Counted from the stretch's first letter, positions 23,151 through 33,626 are shown. The stretch: DNA of 64,000 nucleotides from Pictodentalium vernedei (GCA_031216915.1 CM062291.1:32430484-32494483), one strand, 5' to 3'. Made by a program: numbers and translations. Notes: a model not told the origin generated them from the letters alone.

Positions 23151-23346
23151 GCTTTACTGGTAAAATAGAACCCAGTCACCAATACATGGGGTGGAAGTCT
23201 TCTAAAATGGGAAACATCAATATAAACCCCTCCTCATTGGAATGAGCTCGTTCCAATGAAGGGTCACATGATATGGCTCTGCTTTACAGGTAAAATAGAA
23301 CCCAGTCACCAATACATGGGGTGGAAGTCTTCTAAAATGGGAAACA
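23107..23346 (+). repeat. 120-bp tandem duplication across a MITE-SINE joint
   Basis: 23107-23226 and 23227-23346 are nearly identical ('gggtcacatgatatggctct' at 23131 and 23251). The unit covers a palindrome core plus the start of a type-3 SINE. Confidence 0.9.
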
Positions 23347-23427
23347 TCAATATAAACAATAGACTCAGCTTGACTTCTCCATGTTGTGGTCATGATTAGC
23401 CATGGCACAGAAGTATAATATATATAA
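23147..23427 (+). mobile_element. Type-3 SINE, partly duplicated
   Basis: 'ctctgctttactggtaaaat' through to 'catgattagccatggcacag'. Its 5' part occurs twice because of the local duplication. Confidence 0.7.
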
Positions 23428-23547
23428 CTTCAAGCTTTTGGCCAGTTCTGGGCCTTTTTCAAGATGATGATGGATACAAACACAACTTTTAGTGTCACTG
23501 TGGTTTTGTTTTGTATCCTGTAACATACCCAAGTTTGCAAGAATTAA

Positions 23548-24365
23548 CAGGCTTGGCAATTTCAGGAGAGCGATTTTTTAGCTCTCCTTACTGCCCTCCT
23601 GAAAGAATTAAGGAGAGCGAAAAATTGCCCTCCTAAATATTTTGGTCTGGGATGATTGAGATTACATGTATTATGCTCACATTAAATTTTTGTTGTAAAG
23701 CAAAAATGTAATTTAACTTCGAAGTCACATAACATCACGTAATTTCATTTTGAAAGTGGTTTAGTGGTAAAAGGTAATGGCTGCAACCATACCCAAACAC
23801 AGTTGCAATCATTTGAAGCAAAACGGGTCACAGCAGTATTTTTTTTTCTGTCAGTTTCAAGTTCAACAACTGACATCACAGTTTGAGGGGTAATTATTCA
23901 AGGAATATTGACACTATAATATACTACCATTACTACTATCCTGTCACTTGAAGCACTTGCACCAGGATGTGACTGTAGATTCAAGCAGACCTGTTGTCCA
24001 AGAAAGTCATACGCCTACTACTACCACCTTCAACCCCCCTTGGGGGGTTGAAGGTGGTAGTGGTATGCAAAGGGGGGTTGAAGGTGGTAGTAGTAGGCGT
24101 ATGACTTTCTTGGACAACAGGTCTGGGTACACACACAGGTCTTGTCAAGTGTGTGTTCGGTTGTTGAGTGAGACATCTAGATGTCTAAGAGATTTTGCTT
24201 TACCTTAGTAAAGTTAATAAAATCTCTGATGTAGTCTGTTGGTTTCAGTTTCAATGAGTTCGTTCAACTGGATACTTAAAATGCTGTGTAAAGCTAATTG
24301 CTCTCCTAAGCTGATTGAGGAGAGCGATTTTTTGCCCTCCTGCATTTTTCAGAATGCCAGGCCTG
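23548..24365. mobile_element. CAGGC...GCCTG element, copy 2 (818 bp)
   Basis: Nearly identical to 19498-20283. AATTAA is duplicated on both sides (23542-23547, 24366-24371). Its palindrome centre has gained about 30 bp, a partial repeat of one arm ('ggttgaaggtggtag' twice). Confidence 0.88.
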
Positions 24366-24424
24366 AATTAACCCAAAACCCCATACCCATAACTTGCAAA
24401 GGTTGGCATGACTGGTAGAGTGGG

Positions 24425-24774
24425 AGCACGGTGACTAAGTGGTTCTGGCATTGTACTTTAAACCTAAAGGTCCAGGGTTCAATCTCTGCCAGGGGTAACT
24501 GCATTGTGTCCTTGGGCAGGGCCCTTAATCCCGATTGCCCTCATGGGGGCATGGTGGAGCTGTGTACTATGGCGTACTCCACGCCGATAGTGCATTTGTC
24601 TTCAACCAGTGCTAACCCTGCTTGTGTGGGTGTTAGTACATTGAGGAGTCTGACAGTTGCTTGCCACTGCACAGTTGGACTCTCTGGGTACTCTGGTATC
24701 CTCCACCCATAAAACTGTCTGACACAAGTTGACCGTAGCTGTCAAAAGTGTCATTAAACCCCAATACATAAATA
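24425..24774 (+). mobile_element. tRNA-headed SINE (S10)
   Basis: GGGAGCACGGTGACTAAGTGG head, GGTTCAATCTC B-box-like motif, and common body. The flanks 'tgactggtagagtg' and 'tgactggtaaagtg' are a 14-bp duplication with one difference. Confidence 0.88.
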
Positions 24775-24821
24775 AATGACTGGTAAAGTGCTAAGAGCCA
24801 CTTTGCTGGCTTTATTCTATG

Positions 24822-25347
24822 TAGGGCTGTCATGATTATTCGATTAATCGATTGCTGATCGATCACGCCGAAATCGATTAGTATTTTTCATTGTCGAAGA
24901 ATCGGTAAATTTTACCCCGTTTTAGACGTTTAATAATTAAAAAAAAAATGAAAAAACTATTGTTTCTTAAGGTAAAGGATCAAGAACGTCGACGTTAAAT
25001 CTCAAGAAGCCGTTAGAAGCAGTTGCCTTTTAGGAACATTCAAAGGTTTGATGTTCTGAACTTTTGAACCGTCAGTGTAATAATCAAGACCGGTCGGCAG
25101 TTCGCAACTGACGACCGGTCTTGATTATTACACTGACGGTTCAAAAGTTCAGAACATCAAACCTTTGAATGTACCTAAAAGAGGACCGTCTTCGTTGTTT
25201 AGGAAGGTCAACTGACTTGAACTTCATTTTTAACAACTTAAAGAGAGGGAAATGTGGGGAGGGGTCATCTATGTATGATTAATCGATTATAATCGATTAT
25301 TTGCGACGATTAATCGATTCCTAAATTAAAAAATCGTGACAGCCCTA
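24822..25347. mobile_element. hAT-like element with 8-bp duplication
   Basis: Ends TAGGGCTGTCATGATT and AATCGTGACAGCCCTA. ATTCTATG is duplicated (24814-24821, 25348-25355), the hAT length. Subterminal ATTAATCGATT words occur at both ends. A perfect inverted repeat (25036-25096 / 25112-25172) lies inside. No transposase. Confidence 0.9.
25036..25172. repeat. Perfect 61-bp inverted repeat, 15-bp loop
   Basis: The arms starting ACATTCAAAGGTTTG and ending CAAACCTTTGAATGT are exact complements by eye. Confidence 0.93.
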
Positions 25348-25505
25348 ATTCTATGTGCATTAGCTTTTTGTTTGTGCAGTATTAGATAAAGAAATGTTCA
25401 TGTGAAATTGTTTTGTTACAATTTATTGGAAAAGTGCCTACAAACATAACATACTAAACTTGGCCACAATTAACCCCACCCCATTCCCATAACATACCCA
25501 GAGTG

Positions 25506-26116
25506 CAAGCCTGAAAATAAGCAATTTGTCATTTACAAAATGAGGTCCCCAGAGGGTGAATTTGCTGATGCTATCCCATACAGCAAACCAATTTATTCTC
25601 TGGGTACCTCTTTCTGTTATCCCCATCCGGGACAACCTGCATTGTGTCCTTGGGCAAGGCATTTTATCAACATGCAGTACGCATTAGTACACAGCATCAT
25701 CGTGCCCCCATGTACAGTGTCATCGTACATGGGGGCACGATGACGCTGTGTACTAATGCATACTGCACGTTGATGGTGCACATGTCTTCAACTCCTGTAA
25801 CCCTGCTTGAGCAGAGCTTGAACAGAGTTAGAATGTTGAGGAGCTGACAGTTGCTTGTCGATTCTCTCCGGGTACTCTGGCTTCCTCTACCCATAAAACT
25901 GTCACGGTCATGACTAGCCATTCTGCATAAGTCTGTGACCTTAAACACCACTAAATAATAAATAACCTCAGTCTGTTTAGGTTTGAGACCTTGATTCATA
26001 TTGAGGTTCACAGAGGGTAAATTCAGTGATGCTACCCTGCTGTGCGGGGTAGCATCACCAAATTCACCACCTCGGACCTCTTTTTGCAGATGACAGCCGG
26101 CTTATTTTCTGGCTTG
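25506..26116. mobile_element. hAT-like MITE (CAGGCCTG family) with SINE insert
   Basis: Ends CAAGCCTGAAAATAAGC and GCTTATTTTCTGGCTTG. The flanks CCAGAGTG and CCAGAGTA are an 8-bp duplication with one change. Inner arms GAGGTCCCCAGAGGG and 'cctcggacctc' are partly preserved. A rearranged SINE occupies about 25620-25955. Confidence 0.8.
25620..25955 (+). mobile_element. Rearranged SINE
   Basis: The body begins GCATTGTGTCCTTGGGCAAG, then an inverted piece ('gcagtacgcattagtacaca') abuts the forward copy, making a local foldback around 25700-25745. The tail 'catgactagccattctgca' follows. Confidence 0.75.
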
Positions 26117-26394
26117 CCAGAGTAACAAGAATTAACCCCCACTCCAGTCCCATAACATACCCAAGTTGACAAGAATTAACCCCACCCCATCCCCATAACA
26201 TACCCAAGTTGGCAAGAATTAACCCCACCCCATCCCCATAACATACCCAAGTTGGCAAGAATTAACCCCGACATCATGCTCATAACATACCCAAGTTGGC
26301 AAGAATTAACCCCACCCCATTCCTGTAACATACATAACTATGCATAAACCTTGCACCCTGACATTATAGTTTTTTCGGGGTGTGCAAGCAACTT

Positions 26395-26680
26395 GAAATA
26401 CCTGATAGACTAGGTGTTCAAATGACGTCACTTCAATATCTCTGAGTTTACCTGAGACTGTGTGTTTTGTTGATTGAACAAAGAACAGGGTGTAAGATAG
26501 TTATCAACTTTGCTGTTGCTCCTTCTTGCATTTGAACAAAATGTCCCATGCTGTAGTACCTCGTTGCTACATGGCTTAGTGTTTCTCGGTGCACAGGTCA
26601 GGTTGTTCAAATTCATGAAATACCTCCAGCTCAACTTGTAACTTAGTACGTAACTTGCCATGATCGGTAAAAATTAACTC
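26395..26680. other. Unassigned insertion in the 43-bp array
   Basis: Non-repeat sequence between two parts of the array, with 'gttcaaat' / 'atttgaac' words near its ends. I cannot define boundaries. Confidence 0.3.
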
Positions 26681-27157
26681 CCTCCACATCAACATAACAT
26701 GCCAGAATTGGCTACAATTAACTCTACTCCAACCCCATAACTTGCCGAAGTTGGCAGGAATTAACCCCACCTACACTCTATCTCCATAAAATGCTAAAGT
26801 TGGCAACAATTAAACTTACCCTGTTACTATAATATGCCAAAGTTACCCCAATCCCATCCACATTCCCATAACTTGCTAAGCTGGGAAAGAATTAACTACC
26901 ACCCCCATCCCCATCCCATCACATGCCAAAGTTGGCAACAATTAACCCCCATTACTCCTACAAGTTGGCAAAGTGCAAACACATTTTGTAGAATCACTAA
27001 GTTTATCAAGATTTTTATTGGTGGGCATTAGCCACCGTCCTTATTTCATATCAAGCTAGCCTGAGGGTGAGGCCACAAAATGTAGGCCTACAATAAGTGG
27101 TTTTAGAAACCAATAAATAGGATTTCAACTATGCGATGGATCTTTATGAATGGTACT

Positions 27158-27398
27158 CAGGCCTGACAATAAGCAATCTGACATTAGCAAAATGAGGTCC
27201 CCAAGGGGTGAATTTGATGATGCTATCCCATACAGTGGGCTAATTTATCCTCCGGGTACCTCTTTCTGTTTAGTATTGAGACACTGATTAAGATTGAGGT
27301 TCACAGAGGGTAAATTTAGTGATAGCAGGGTAGCATCACTAAAATCACCCTCTGGGGACCTCATTTTGCAGATGATAGTCTGCTTATTTTCTGGCCTG
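27158..27398. mobile_element. hAT-like MITE (CAGGCCTG family), 241 bp
   Basis: CAGGCCTGACAATAAGC and GCTTATTTTCTGGCCTG ends, ATGGTACT duplicated exactly (27150-27157, 27399-27406). Inner GAGGTCCCCA / TGGGGACCTC arms. Confidence 0.92.
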
Positions 27399-27418
27399 AT
27401 GGTACTTAGAGTTTATTA

Positions 27419-27532
27419 CTTGGATATCGGCTGAGATATCAACCCGAGGTAACTTCATATCAGCCTGAGGCTGAAGGCTGATGTGAAGTAACCAAAGGCT
27501 GATACCTCAGCCGATATGAAACTAACCAAGTC
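27419..27532. repeat. Inverted repeat, probable MITE
   Basis: 'cttggatatcggctgaga' pairs with 'cctcagccgatatgaaa' and inner 'aacttcatatcagcct' with 'aggctgatgtgaagt'. Confidence 0.75.
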
Positions 27533-27930
27533 AGGCTTAAAAAAGTTAAAAATTTGTTTCTCAGACCCTCCTGCATGGTCTTTTTGGCTGCCTTTTTATA
27601 ACCAATGCAAACTTTTAAAAATAATAATTAAATGGTTTATGTCTGATATTTTACACAAGTTAATAAAATTGATAAATTTGGCCCTTGAGTGCAACATGGC
27701 TTTGCAATGCTTTAGCATTGCAAAGCCTTCTTGCATTCAAGGGATGAAATACAACATCACCCATGATATTCTGCAGATTATGAGGCCTAAAACATAAAAC
27801 AAACCAAGAACATGAACTATTAATGGCAAAGAAATAATTACAAAAATAAAAAATAAAATAAAAAACTGCCCGCCCACATGCAATTTTACAAAAAAATGGC
27901 CTGAGAAACAAGATCTACTTTGTGGGGCCT
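27530..27930 (+). mobile_element. Family I TIR element, uninterrupted copy (I2)
   Basis: Matches both halves of I1 contiguously. Ends share TTTGTTTCTCAG and CTGAGAAACAAG. An internal palindrome 'ggctttgcaatgctttag...attgcaaagcc' marks the middle. Confidence 0.7.
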
Positions 27931-28228
27931 TTCAAATCACCTTTGAAAAATAATTTAGAACTGGACCAGTTAAAATACATATAGACAGTTTGTTGACATA
28001 ACTCACTGGAGATTAGTATTTCAGTTGACTACTAAATTCATCTAGATCACAGTCAGTTACATATTTCACATAAAAATAGTGATGGCTACAATGAAATTTT
28101 GTTTTTCATATTGCTTTGTTTATGACAAGATAATAGAGAAATATGACAGCTCTGAGTTTAATAGAACAGGTTTAATTGTGGGAACATAATGCCCCCAAGT
28201 GCTATTAAAGTCCAAAATAAACGTACAG
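27931..28228. other. No supported feature
   Basis: Unique-looking AT-rich sequence. Confidence 0.4.
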
Positions 28229-28477
28229 TTAACCCTTTACCCAATGCAGACGATATCAAAATTTATTATTTTAAATATTATTTTTTTAAATTTTTAAAAA
28301 AAATTCAACAAAACCATATCATGTGACCCCTCGTTGAAACGAGCTCGATGAGCTCGTTCCAATGAGGGATCACATGATATGGTTTTGTTGAAATTTTTTG
28401 AAATATAATATTTTTTCAACTGCTGAATTTGCATATTACGCGGGCAGATGCGGGCGATTCGTTAGGTAAAGGGTTAA
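28229..28477 (+). mobile_element. Family A TTAA MITE (A8)
   Basis: Intact ends. The palindrome arms carry unmatched changes (CGTTGAAAC left, CCAATG right), so covariation is not universal. Confidence 0.9.
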
Positions 28478-28487
28478 AGTTGATGTA

Positions 28488-28828
28488 TTTATTTATTGGA
28501 GTTTAACGACACACTCGATAGCCAGGGTCAACTCGTGTCGGACAGTTTTACGGGTGGAGGAAGCTGGAGAGAACCTCTGGGCAATGGTGAGAAATTGTCA
28601 GACTCCCCAATATACTAACTCCACACAAGCAGTGTTAGCATTGGTTGAAGACAGGTGCACCGTCGACGTGCAGTATGCCTTAGTACACAGTGCCACCATG
28701 CCCCCACGTGGGCAATTGGGATTCAGTGCCTTGTCCAAGGACACAATGCAGTTACCCATGACAGGGATTGAACAGTGGACCTCTTGGCTTGAAGTCCATT
28801 GCTGTAACCACTGGGCCACCGCACTCCC
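28488..28828 (-). mobile_element. tRNA-headed SINE (S12)
   Basis: Reverse orientation. TAAAGTTGATGTA is duplicated (28475-28487, 28829-28841). The left duplication overlaps the terminal TTAA of A8, so the SINE came after the MITE. Confidence 0.9.
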
Positions 28829-28862
28829 TAAAGTTGATGTAAAAATGCCTTTGAAAAGATAG

Positions 28863-29150
28863 TGGAACCAGGTGGAACCCTGTTCATTGAATAGCCACTT
28901 TGCCAGTGAAAATTATTCAGTTAACTCTAGGATTCAATCAACAGGGATTTGGTCACTTTACTGTGTTCCAGAAAAAAAATGAGCATTTATTCCTTTATCT
29001 TTTGTTTGACAGTAATTTCACGACATATTACAAGATTTTTTTTTTCAATTAACAAGAGTTACTACAGCTTCTTCCACCTGTTACTACGGCTTCCTGTCTG
29101 ACATGAGGTGGCCCTGGTTGTTGAAAGTGTTGTTACACTCCAATAAATAG
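28863..29150. mobile_element. Pogo-like MITE remnant and SINE tail fragment
   Basis: 'ggtggaaccctgttcattga' and 'ttcaatcaacagggattt' belong to the pogo-like family, ending near 'acaagatttttttttt'. A SINE 3' fragment ('gacatgaggtggccctggtt' to AATAAATAG) follows at about 29075-29155. Confidence 0.6.
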
Positions 29151-29556
29151 ATAAATGTGGCTCTGAAGTGAGATTGAACTTAGAAATCTTGCTACATTAT
29201 TCACACATAAGAGGATTATGCATGCCAATTTTTTAAAATTATAAAACACAAAAATCAGATTGTAAATTCAATAGTTGGATTTCTGTATCTGACCATAAGT
29301 TTTGTAAGATTTTCTGCCAGATTGAAGTTTCCTCTCAATGGTCCAGTACTGAATCGGGGATGTATCTGGGCTGTGAATTGCATTCAGCAATACCTCTAGT
29401 TTCCTAAGGGTTAACTCCTTGCATGCTGCTGGCGGATAATCCCGCCCAGGTCAGAATTTCTCTTGTCACTGAAATATATATAATTTGGGTACATTTAATC
29501 AAATTTGCCCCTGCAAATTGAATGGATTTTTGCACCAATGATTTCTTGGGTTAAAT

Positions 29557-29914
29557 GGGGGCGCGGTGGCTCAGTAGGTAGAGGTGCAGGCTGCAAGCCG
29601 AGAGGTCCTCGGTTTGAATCCCACCTGTGGTAATCGCATTGTGTCCTTGGGCAAGGCACTTCACCCCCATTGCCCACGTGGGGGCACGGTGACGCTGTGT
29701 ACTAAGGCGTACTGCACGTCGATGGTGCACCTGTCTTCAACCAATGCTCACCCTGCTTGTGTGGAGTTAGTATGTTGGGGAGCTGACAGTTGCTTGCCAT
29801 TGCTTGGTGGTTCTCTCCGGGTACTCTGGCTTTCTCCACCCGTAAAACTGTCGTGGTCATGATTAGCCATTGTGCAGAAATATGTGACCTTAAACACCAA
29901 TAAATATATAAATA
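29557..29914 (+). mobile_element. Full-length tRNA-headed SINE (S14)
   Basis: GGGGGCGCGGTGGCTCAGTA head, body, and 'catgattagccattgtgcag' tail with (AAAT)n. TTCTTGGGTTAAAT is duplicated exactly (29543-29556, 29915-29928). It is one of the best-preserved copies here. Confidence 0.95.
29567..29621 (+). promoter_or_regulatory. Internal pol III promoter (A and B boxes) of S14
   Basis: TGGCTCAGTAGG (29567-29578) matches the tRNA A box and GGTTTGAATCC (29611-29621) the B box with one change. Spacing of about 33 bp is tRNA-like. Confidence 0.85.
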
Positions 29915-30029
29915 TTCTTGGGTTAAATTTAGATGAATTTTTCATCAAATCTAGTCATGGCTGCTTCATAGCAGCCATGACTAGATTTTATGAAAAATAT
30001 CTTGCAAATACTCTGCGGTTTAAGCGTAA

Positions 30030-30500
30030 AATATGTAATGAATATATTGTCTAGTACATGTACTCTGTGTATCTTACATGTAGTTGTGGATTACTGATCA
30101 GGGAGGTACCATGCAATTATTACTTGAACCATTAAGTAAAGAAAATAATATACCAAGGTTGTATCCAACCAAATTCCATCGGTATGATACATAGGGCTAG
30201 ACATGGATCTGTTAAACCAACCACAAGGAAGAGATAAAAAAAATACCTGGCTTATATCTATGAGTCTATGAGTCATGCTGGTGGAAGGCCACAGACATCC
30301 ATTTACCTGTGTTGCAAGACAGATATTGTTCAGGTAAGAAAGAAATACAGGATGCTTATAAAGTTATTGGATGTCTCGAGTTGTGAATATAAATTTGTTG
30401 GAGTAGATCAGTTGCAACTTATGTGATATTGAATCAAATAAACTGTTGGAAAAACTAAAGTTTTTATTTTGGCAGCCTGCAATTTGGGTTCTACAAATCT
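30030..30500. other. No supported feature
   Basis: Unique-looking sequence with no domain in any short frame. Confidence 0.4.
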
Positions 30501-30554
30501 GATTTTTAGTCGAGTTGTGACGAAGTCAAACTCGACTTATAGTTTGGTGAATGG

Positions 30555-30603
30555 CGGGCGGGCGGGCGGGAGGGCGGGCGGGCGGGCGGGCGGGCGGGCG
30601 GGC
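30555..30603. repeat. (GGGC)n microsatellite
   Basis: About 12 tetranucleotide units with one GGGA variant. Confidence 0.95.
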
Positions 30604-31475
30604 GTAAACAATTGGTTTCCGGACGATAACTTGATAGTGGTTCAACTCACATTCATTAAACTTCATACGTAGGTTGGTCTTGGGGGGAGGAAGAACCCTA
30701 TTGATTTTGGACATGCTACGTCGAAGGTCAAGGTCACAGTGACCTTGAACATAGTAAATCTTAAACAATTGGTTTCCGGATGATAACTTGATAATGGTTC
30801 AACTCACATTCATGAAACTTCATAGGTAGATTGGCCTTGGTGAGGGGAAGAACCCTATTGATTTTGGACTTGCTACGTCGAAGGTCAAGGTCAACATGAC
30901 CTTGAACATAGTAAATCGCAACAATTCCTTTCCGGATGATAACTTGATAGTAGTTCAACCTACATTCATGAAACTTCATAGGTGGGTTGGCCTTAGTGCG
31001 AGGAAGAACTCTATTGATCTTGGACTGACCAGATCAAAGGTCAAGGTCACAGTGACCTTTAACATAGTATATCGCAACAATTGGTTTCCGGATGATAACT
31101 TGATAGTGGTTCAACCTAGAGTCATGAAACTTCATAGGTGTGTTGGCCTTGGTGCGAGGAAGAACCCTATTGATCTTGGACTCACCAGGTCAAAGGTCAA
31201 GGTCACAGTGACCTTGAACATACTATATCGCAACAATTGGTTTCCGGATGATAACTTGATAGTGGTTCAACCTAGAGTCATGAAACTTTACAGGCGTGTT
31301 GGCCTTGGTGCCGGGAAGAACCCTATTGATGTTGGACTCACCAGGTCAAAGGTCAAGGTCACAGTGACCTTGAACATAGTATATCGCAACAATTGGTTTC
31401 CGGATGAGAACTTGATAGTGGTTCAACCTAGAGTCATGAAACTTCATTGGTGTGTTGGCCTTGGTGCGAGGAACT
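30604..31475 (+). repeat. 156-bp tandem array, about 5.6 units
   Basis: 'ttggtttccggatgataact' (or the TTCC variant) recurs at 30612, 30769, 30925, 31081, 31237 and 31393. Each unit also contains 'aaggtcaaggtcacagtgac'. Confidence 0.95.
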
Positions 31476-31512
31476 GTTGTCACAACTCGACATTGGATCG
31501 GTGATCCTGAGC

Positions 31513-31925
31513 GGCATTTTCTTTTCTCGATTTGAATCTCGAATCGGGGGTCTGACAGCCAGGGTTGAGACCATCATCGAATCCAAATCAATTGGGAAAT
31601 GGCACAAAACTATTCTTGTGTTATCACTTATTATCATACCAAATTCCCAATTACCATGCATATCCTTGTAGCTTGACATGCCGAATGTAGCATGAGAGGT
31701 CGCAAGCTACATTACTATCACAATACTGGGAGTTCCGCCCTTCCACTTTATAAGTGCTGTTGTAATAGTGTGTTTGTAAGGCAGACAAGCATGTCGATGA
31801 GCCAGTTGAATCAAAAATGCAACAGGCAACTCTTTCACATCTGCAGCATATTTCTGACGATAGAAAATATTTATTTTCTACCGTTTGTCCTTTCATGTGT
31901 AGAAAAAGGAGTTACCCAATTTGAA
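31513..31925. other. No supported feature
   Basis: Short frames on both strands around 31434-31964 show no domain. Confidence 0.4.
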
Positions 31926-31928
31926 AAT

Positions 31929-31991
31929 ATACTCAACCACCTCACTGCATTACCCTCTGAATGAGGGTAATGCAGTCAGGTGATTGAGTAT
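31929..31991. repeat. Inverted repeat
   Basis: 'atactcaaccacctcactgc' pairs with 'gcagtcaggtgattgagtat' around a CCCTCTGAATGAGGG centre. Probably the middle of a MITE. Confidence 0.8.
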
Positions 31992-32216
31992 GTTTTCGCA
32001 CTGCACAGTTGACAAAGTAGAGTTAACATAATGTTGGCAATAATGTTTAAAGTACAGATCATGACGGACTGATGGGTGTCTTAAGAAATGCTTTGTAATT
32101 TACAGTGCCTTATAATTATGTAATGGAAATTAAGTTTTCCGTTAATTTAGAAATATGTTTTGGTACCTGATATACTGCACAAGCACCATACAATGTAATT
32201 TTACTTTGTAAGGGTA
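31992..32216. other. No supported feature
   Basis: AT-rich, nothing recognised. Confidence 0.4.
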
Positions 32217-32239
32217 CGGCGTTAAGATAGCCTTAGCCT

Positions 32240-32580
32240 GTTTTCTAAACCCCTTCAAACCAAAAGGTGCATGGTTCGTTCCCCACCAGGGGTAACTGCA
32301 TTGTGTCCCTGGGCTAGGCACTTAATCCTGTTTGCCCACGTGTGGGCATGGTGGAGTTGTGAACTAAATCATACTGCACATTGATGGTGCACTTGTCTTC
32401 AACCAATGCTAATCCTGCTTGTGTGAACTTAGTACATAGGGGAGTCTGACAGTTGGTCGATGTTGCTTGGTAATTCGCTCCGGGTACTCAGACTTCCTCC
32501 ACCTGTAAAACTGTCTGACACAAGGTGACCCTGGCTGTTGAAAGTGTCGTTAAACTCCAATAAATAAAATAAAAAAAATA
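32240..32580 (+). mobile_element. tRNA-headed SINE (S15)
   Basis: The head is truncated or decayed (GGTTCGTTCCC as B box). Body from GTGTCCCTGGGC, tail 'acaaggtgaccctggctgtt...cgttaaactcc' and (AAAT)n. Confidence 0.78.
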
Positions 32581-32592
32581 AATAGTAAGAGA

Positions 32593-33155
32593 TAGGGCTG
32601 CACGATATTCAAAACAGAATATCGGTATTCAAAAAAATACTGTGGTATACCGGTATATCGAAAACTGTTCAGATATCTGAACATGAGTACCACAATCGAG
32701 ACTAGAGACATCACAACGGAACAAATCAGCTTGCCTTGATGATGCATCCGAAAAACCTTTACACAACTCAGACGATATCAAAATTGATTATTTTAAATCA
32801 GATTTTTCCAAAAATTTCAACAAAACAATATCATGTGACCCCCTCGTTGGAACGAGCACGTTGAGCTCATTCCATTGAGGGCTCACATGATATAGTTTTG
32901 TTGAAATTTTTGAAAATTATTTTTTCACCTGCCGAGTTTGTATATTACGTTGGCACAGGCTAACGATTCCTTGGGTAAAGCGATAATATTATTCATTCTG
33001 AGCTACAGTTAAAAAACTCAAGACATCTTGAAAATTAAATTGTGGGTAAATAAAGAATGACGATAAACTGATATTTTTGTAATTACACCAGTATTCAATC
33101 GATATTGGTTTGAATACCAGTATATATCTGTTTATCAAAATACCATGCAGCCCAA
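32593..33155. mobile_element. hAT-like element with 8-bp duplication, MITE nested inside
   Basis: TAGGGCTGCACGATA at the left, TACCATGCAGCCC at the right. GTAAGAGA is duplicated exactly (32585-32592, 33156-33163). Subterminal words 'gaatatcggtattc' and 'cagtattcaatcgatat' echo each other. Confidence 0.9.
32752..32986 (+). mobile_element. Family A MITE (A9), ends decayed
   Basis: Both arms and the centre are present, but the TTAA targets are lost. The centre is CTCGTTGGAACGAGCACGTT, with several unmatched changes, so it is probably an older copy. Confidence 0.75.
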
Positions 33156-33562
33156 GTAAGAGAACTGTACAATTACATCAATGAACACTTAAAAGGGTGG
33201 TGTGTTTTGGAACACCCTGTATTCTTCTGTCCTTGATTCTCCATTTATCCATCTTACTAGCCGTTACTGAGTGGTCCAATTATACCTGGTTCACCATTTG
33301 TGTGTTATGTCAGTGAATTCTGAGTGAATAGTTTTGCTTACTGTCATCATTTCCTTTTATGTTAACATGCTTTATGGATACCAGGAGTACAGTAAAATCC
33401 TGTTAATCGAATGACCACTTTGCCGGTGAAAATTATTCAGTTAACAGGATTATTCAATTAACAGGGATATGGTCAGTTTCCTGTATGCAAGAGAGAAACT
33501 GAGCATTTATTCTGTTATATCTTGTTTGACAGAGCTCTTTGAGCTCTGGCCAACAAGACATA

Positions 33563-33563
33563 T

Positions 33564-33626
<63 letters not shown>

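Larger units (their letters stand above)
23515..26960 (+). repeat. Ancestral 43-bp tandem array, cut up by insertions
   Basis: Units read 'aattaaccccaccccatccc' plus 'cataacatacccaagttggc'. The clearest run is 26120-26330; degenerate units continue at 26680-26960. Isolated units remain at 23515-23547, 24366-24410 and 25458-25505, between later insertions. Confidence 0.8.
29411..30022. mobile_element. Family D TTAA MITE (D1), split by a SINE
   Basis: TTAACTCCTTGCATGCTGCT at the left and the 'catggctgcttcatagcagc' centre at about 29955. The right terminus is decayed. Intact relatives are at 40575 and 47186. Confidence 0.75.
30503..31512 (+). mobile_element. Helentron/Pearl-like element with 156-bp repeats (Hel-e)
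   Basis: The 5' end TTTTTAGTCGAGTTGTGACG is mirrored by GTTGTCACAACTCGAC near the 3' end. A GGATCGGTGATCC hairpin at 31495-31507 lies close to the 3' terminus. A (GGGC)n microsatellite (30555-30603) occupies the 5' subterminal position. The 202-codon frame at 30896-31504 is in phase because 156 is a multiple of three, so it is not a gene. Confidence 0.72.

Noticed and set aside
29557-29640. A tRNA gene
   Set aside because: A and B boxes are good, but the sequence continues into the SINE body with target duplications on both sides, and no acceptor stem closes.
30896-31504. 202-codon frame as a protein
   Set aside because: It is the in-phase reading of 156-bp Helentron core repeats.
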